Assembly: GCA_004557505.1 (NCBI GenBank)
Contig: SFGZ01000004.1
Coordinates: 142,831 to 206,830 of the forward strand
Direction of reading: 5' to 3'
Length of the DNA: 64,000 nt
Source: Coriobacteriaceae bacterium
Lineage (GTDB): Bacteria; Actinomycetota; Coriobacteriia; Coriobacteriales; Atopobiaceae
A program made the position numbers and the translations under genes. Of the stretch, positions 62,045-64,000 are shown one piece after another (within the stretch, counting starts at the first letter, position 1; every line of letters starts with the position of its first letter). The notes below the pieces were generated by a model. The model had not been told where the DNA came from and searched no databases. It saw only the letters and a list, made by a program, of their open reading frames with translations.

Positions 62045-62352
62045 GCGGGATACCGCGCGTCGGCGGCTACCTGGGACGCGGCGTTAGCTATTACGGCCGC
62101 GTCACCGGTGGCCCCGGCGAGGTCGGCAGGCTCGGCACGTCGCGGGACGCGGCGTCGCGCAGGCCGGCGGGGCCGACGGAGAGGACGCTGGGGGAGTCGC
62201 ACGGGCACCGCTGCGTCATCGGCAGGGACATGGAGGTGTACGACATTGCGCCCCCGCCGCACGGCAGGTTCTACGTGGGCCGCGCCCAGAGCGACGCGGA
62301 CGCGCTGAGCAGGTGGCGGGGCTGGCTGAGGTCGCAGGGGGTGATGGCGTGA
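62041..62352 (+). CDS. Small phage protein of unknown function
   Basis: 103 residues from a GTG at 62041 within the previous stop (GTGA). Gly/Arg-rich start (GIPRVGGYLGRGVSYYGRV), a Cys/His in HGHRCVIGRDMEVYDI. No family recognised. Confidence 0.6.
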   Translation: MSGIPRVGGYLGRGVSYYGRVTGGPGEVGRLGTSRDAASRRPAGPTERTLGESHGHRCVIGRDMEVYDIAPPPHGRFYVGRAQSDADALSRWRGWLRSQGVMA

Positions 62353-62801
62353 GCAGGCAGAGGAAGAAGGGCACTGCGTTCGAGACGGCGCTCGTGAGGT
62401 GGCTGCGCGAGCGCCTGGGCGACGGGCGGATCGAGCGGCGCGCCATGCACGGCAGCAGGGACATTGGTGACGTCTACGGCCTTGTCTGCCACGGCAACGC
62501 CGAGGGAATCGTGGAAGCGAAGGCGCACGCCACCGTCACGCCGTCGCGCGTGTCCGAGTGGCAGCGCCAGACGGAGGGCGAGCAGGCAAACGCGGGGGCT
62601 GACTTCGCGCTTCTCGCGATAAAGACGCCGGGCGTGGGCCGGAAGTCGCTCGGGCGCACGCGCGTGAGGATGACGACCGCGTCGCTTTTGGCGATATCGG
62701 GCGTCGCGTGGCTGCACGGGGCGCACGACTCGGCGCTCTCGCGCTGGGTGGAGACCGACCTTGAGACGGTCTGCTCGCTGATGGAGGGTGGTTGCCGATG
62801 A
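62349..62801 (+). CDS. Phage PD-(D/E)XK-like nuclease (resolvase-like)
   Basis: 150 residues from a GTG at 62349. RKKGTAFETALVRWLRERLG, GSRDIGDVYGLVCHGN and IVEAKAHATVTPSRVSEWQ match the layout of RecU/VRR-NUC-type nucleases: conserved Glu in helix 1, Asp in GD, and E-x-K. It may resolve recombination intermediates or act as a replication nuclease. Confidence 0.7.
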   Translation: MSRQRKKGTAFETALVRWLRERLGDGRIERRAMHGSRDIGDVYGLVCHGNAEGIVEAKAHATVTPSRVSEWQRQTEGEQANAGADFALLAIKTPGVGRKSLGRTRVRMTTASLLAISGVAWLHGAHDSALSRWVETDLETVCSLMEGGCR

Positions 62802-62982
62802 ATGGCGATTACGACGTCGGTGCCGTGCTGCGCGAGGCGGCCGCGCCGGTGCCGGACGACGGCGACCTGGCCGTGCCCACGCGCGCCGAGGTCGCGGAGC
62901 TTGTGTACGCAGCGTGGTTGTCCGGCCAGAGGAGGCAGCGCACGTGGAGCTCAGCAAGGCACTCGGACTTGAGGAGGACTAA
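62798..62982 (+). pseudogene. Small phage gene with an apparent frameshift
   Basis: Starts at ATG 62798 (overlapping the previous TGA) and reads MNGDYDVGAVLREAAAPVPD to ELVYAAWLSGQR. About 62930 the coding signal moves to another frame that ends EEAAHVELSKALGLEED with a TAATGG overlap to the next gene, as expected in this operon. One base seems to be missing in CAGAGGAGG. The original frame stays open to 63115 but runs over the mIHF gene and looks non-coding. Confidence 0.5.
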
Positions 62983-63290
62983 TGGCAATCCCGGAACTCA
63001 CGAACGAGCAGCGCAGGGAGAACCTGCGCAAGGCCGCCGACGCGAGGCGCGAGAAGGCGGCGCTGCTGCACTCGCTCAAGGCCGGAGAGGCCGCGCTCGC
63101 AGACGTGCTCTATGACCCGAGGGCGGAGCGGATCCGCGTCGAGGCGCTCATCAGGGCGCTCCCAGGCTACGGGCGCGCACGCTCGGAGGGACTCATGGCC
63201 AAGCTCGGAATCGCCCGCAGCCGCCGCGTTCGCGGGCTCGGCGTGAGGCAGCGCAGGGCGCTCTTGGAGGCGGTTGGCGATGGCAAGTAG
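62982..63290 (+). CDS. Phage-encoded actinobacterial integration host factor (mIHF-like)
   Basis: 102 residues from ATG 62982 (GGAGG upstream). ELTNEQRRENLRKAADARRE and LLHSLKAGEAALADVL match the N-terminus of mycobacterial IHF, and the helix-two-turn-helix region ALIRALPGYGRARSEGLMAK LGI (two parts) with SRRVRGLGVRQRRALLEAV is nearly canonical. Chromosomal copies condense DNA and assist L5 phage integration. A prophage copy may assist recombination. Confidence 0.9.
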   Translation: MAIPELTNEQRRENLRKAADARREKAALLHSLKAGEAALADVLYDPRAERIRVEALIRALPGYGRARSEGLMAKLGIARSRRVRGLGVRQRRALLEAVGDGK

Positions 63291-63759
63291 CATCAACGTC
63301 GTTGCCATCTCGGGCAACCTCACACGCGACCCGGAGCTGCGCCAGACGCCGGGCGGCTCCCAGGTCCTCGGCGTGGGCGTGGCGGTCAACGAGAGGCGCA
63401 AGAACCAGCAGACGGGCCAGTGGGAGGACCGCCCGAACTTCGTCGACTGCGTCGTGTTCGGCGCGCGCGCCGAGGCGCTGGCCGGCATCCTGCACAAGGG
63501 CGACAAGGTCGCGATCGGGGGCAGGCTCCGCCACAGCTCGTGGGAGGGCAGGGACGGCGCGAGGCGCTCCAAGCTGGAGGTGATCGCCGACGAGGTGGAG
63601 CTGATGCAGCGCCCGCGCCAGACAGTGGCGCAGCAGGCGGCCCAGCCGGTGGCGCAGCCCGGCTACGCCGCGCCCGCGCCGCAGCCCTGCCAGCCCACGC
63701 TCGGCCAGGCGGCGGCCCCGGCGGCGGGCGACCCGTACGACGACGAGATCCCGTTCTAG
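63280..63759 (+). CDS. ssb: Phage single-stranded DNA-binding protein
   Basis: 159 residues from ATG 63280 (GGAGG upstream). OB fold: INVVAISGNLTRDPELRQTP, VAVNERRKNQQTGQWEDR, FVDCVVFGARAEALA, then a Gln/Pro/Ala-rich linker and the acidic tip DPYDDEIPF, which recruits partner proteins. It protects ssDNA in phage replication or recombination. Confidence 0.97.
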   Translation: MASSINVVAISGNLTRDPELRQTPGGSQVLGVGVAVNERRKNQQTGQWEDRPNFVDCVVFGARAEALAGILHKGDKVAIGGRLRHSSWEGRDGARRSKLEVIADEVELMQRPRQTVAQQAAQPVAQPGYAAPAPQPCQPTLGQAAAPAAGDPYDDEIPF

Positions 63760-63772
63760 GGGGTGGCCCGCG

Positions 63773-64000
63773 ATGGGAGAGACGGACATGCCCCCCTTCG
63801 TGCGCGACTCCTACCGCATAGGCAGGCTCACGCACTCGGTGGTGACGCCGGGGGAGCTGGCGGACTGGACCGGCCGCGAGCGCCGCCAGCTCGTGCGCCT
63901 GACCTACAGGCTCGGCCCGGGCGGCCTCGTGCCTCCGCCGGTGAGCCTGGTGGCCGTGTGCGAGCCGGAGGACGCCGACGGCGTGGCGCGCACCATGTCC
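63773..64000 (+). CDS. Phage protein, start only (cut by window edge)
   Basis: First 76 residues: MGETDMPPFVRDSYRIGRLT, then VTPGELADWTGRERRQLVRL, an HTH-like stretch. The remainder is outside the window. No family assigned. GGGGG lies about ten bases upstream of the ATG. Confidence 0.6.
   Translation, partial: MGETDMPPFVRDSYRIGRLTHSVVTPGELADWTGRERRQLVRLTYRLGPGGLVPPPVSLVAVCEPEDADGVARTMS

Larger units (their letters stand above)
55433..64000. mobile_element. Prophage, left part (continues beyond window)
   Basis: Integrase at the left boundary, divergent CI/Cro-like switch, antirepressor, then a tightly packed rightward run of small genes with overlapping start/stop codons, including HNH nuclease, excisionase-like HTH, mIHF and SSB. 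This is a lysogeny/early region of a temperate tailed phage. The left attachment site should lie in about 55240-55432, but no repeat partner can be seen because the right end is outside the window. Confidence 0.9.

Noticed and set aside
62798..63115. 105-codon reading of the small phage gene in its first frame
   Set aside because: The last 60 residues run through the mIHF gene out of frame and are Arg/Gly-rich, as expected of a shadow.

Overview
The window is high-GC actinobacterial DNA. Codon use, twin-arginine lipoproteins, a GlnR-like orphan regulator, an actinobacterial-type IHF, a DUF3793/flavodoxin pair and a sufCBDSU-rrf2 operon together suggest a Coriobacteriia member of the Olsenella/Atopobium type. 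That assignment is an inference from gene content. No rRNA or tRNA gene was recognised.

Layout. Positions 2-6507 form a nitrogen block: the end of glutamine synthetase, a frameshifted solute-binding protein, its intact paralogue, a permease with an unusual secreted N-terminal domain, an ABC ATPase, and a GlnR-like atypical response regulator. Positions 7119-14834 hold an HtrA protease, a DUF2130 protein, a CsoR-CopA copper module with a recognisable CsoR operator and a CopZ-like tail on CopA, and a ROK sugar kinase. Positions 15179-29736 hold ligA, a nuclease-like protein, a long leader-like non-coding stretch, NdpA, a coiled-coil cell-wall hydrolase, two dipeptidases and enolase. Positions 29847-41233 hold flavodoxin, a CDF transporter, an ohrR-gpx pair, an M18 aminopeptidase, an ABC-F protein with a possible leader peptide, an FMN reductase/HxlR pair, an HTH-aminotransferase fusion and a HlyIII protein. 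Positions 42018-45225 are a TPP-riboswitch-controlled operon for uptake of a thiamine precursor. Positions 46732-53194 hold fba and the suf operon. An MFS exporter and a 38-residue membrane protein follow.

From 55433 to the right edge lies the left part of a prophage: integrase, exonuclease-BRCT, CI/Cro switch with operators, antirepressor, a collapsed cytosine methyltransferase, HNH nuclease, excisionase-like HTH, PD-(D/E)XK-like nuclease, mIHF and SSB. Its right end is outside the window.

The host intergenic regions are unusually rich in repeats. I see four families: (1) four ~200-bp elements with ~25-bp terminal inverted repeats; (2) five TGAGACAAGGGG palindromes, four of which begin exactly at a stop codon; (3) two arrays of four degenerate hairpin units built on GTCACAC...GTGTGAC; (4) two copies of a CTAAACGTCCG hairpin. 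The most intriguing protein-level observations are the HTH-aminotransferase fusion with repeated operator-like sites, the permease ectodomain fusion, the probable internal CopZ start, and matching Cys-rich tails on SufC and SufD.
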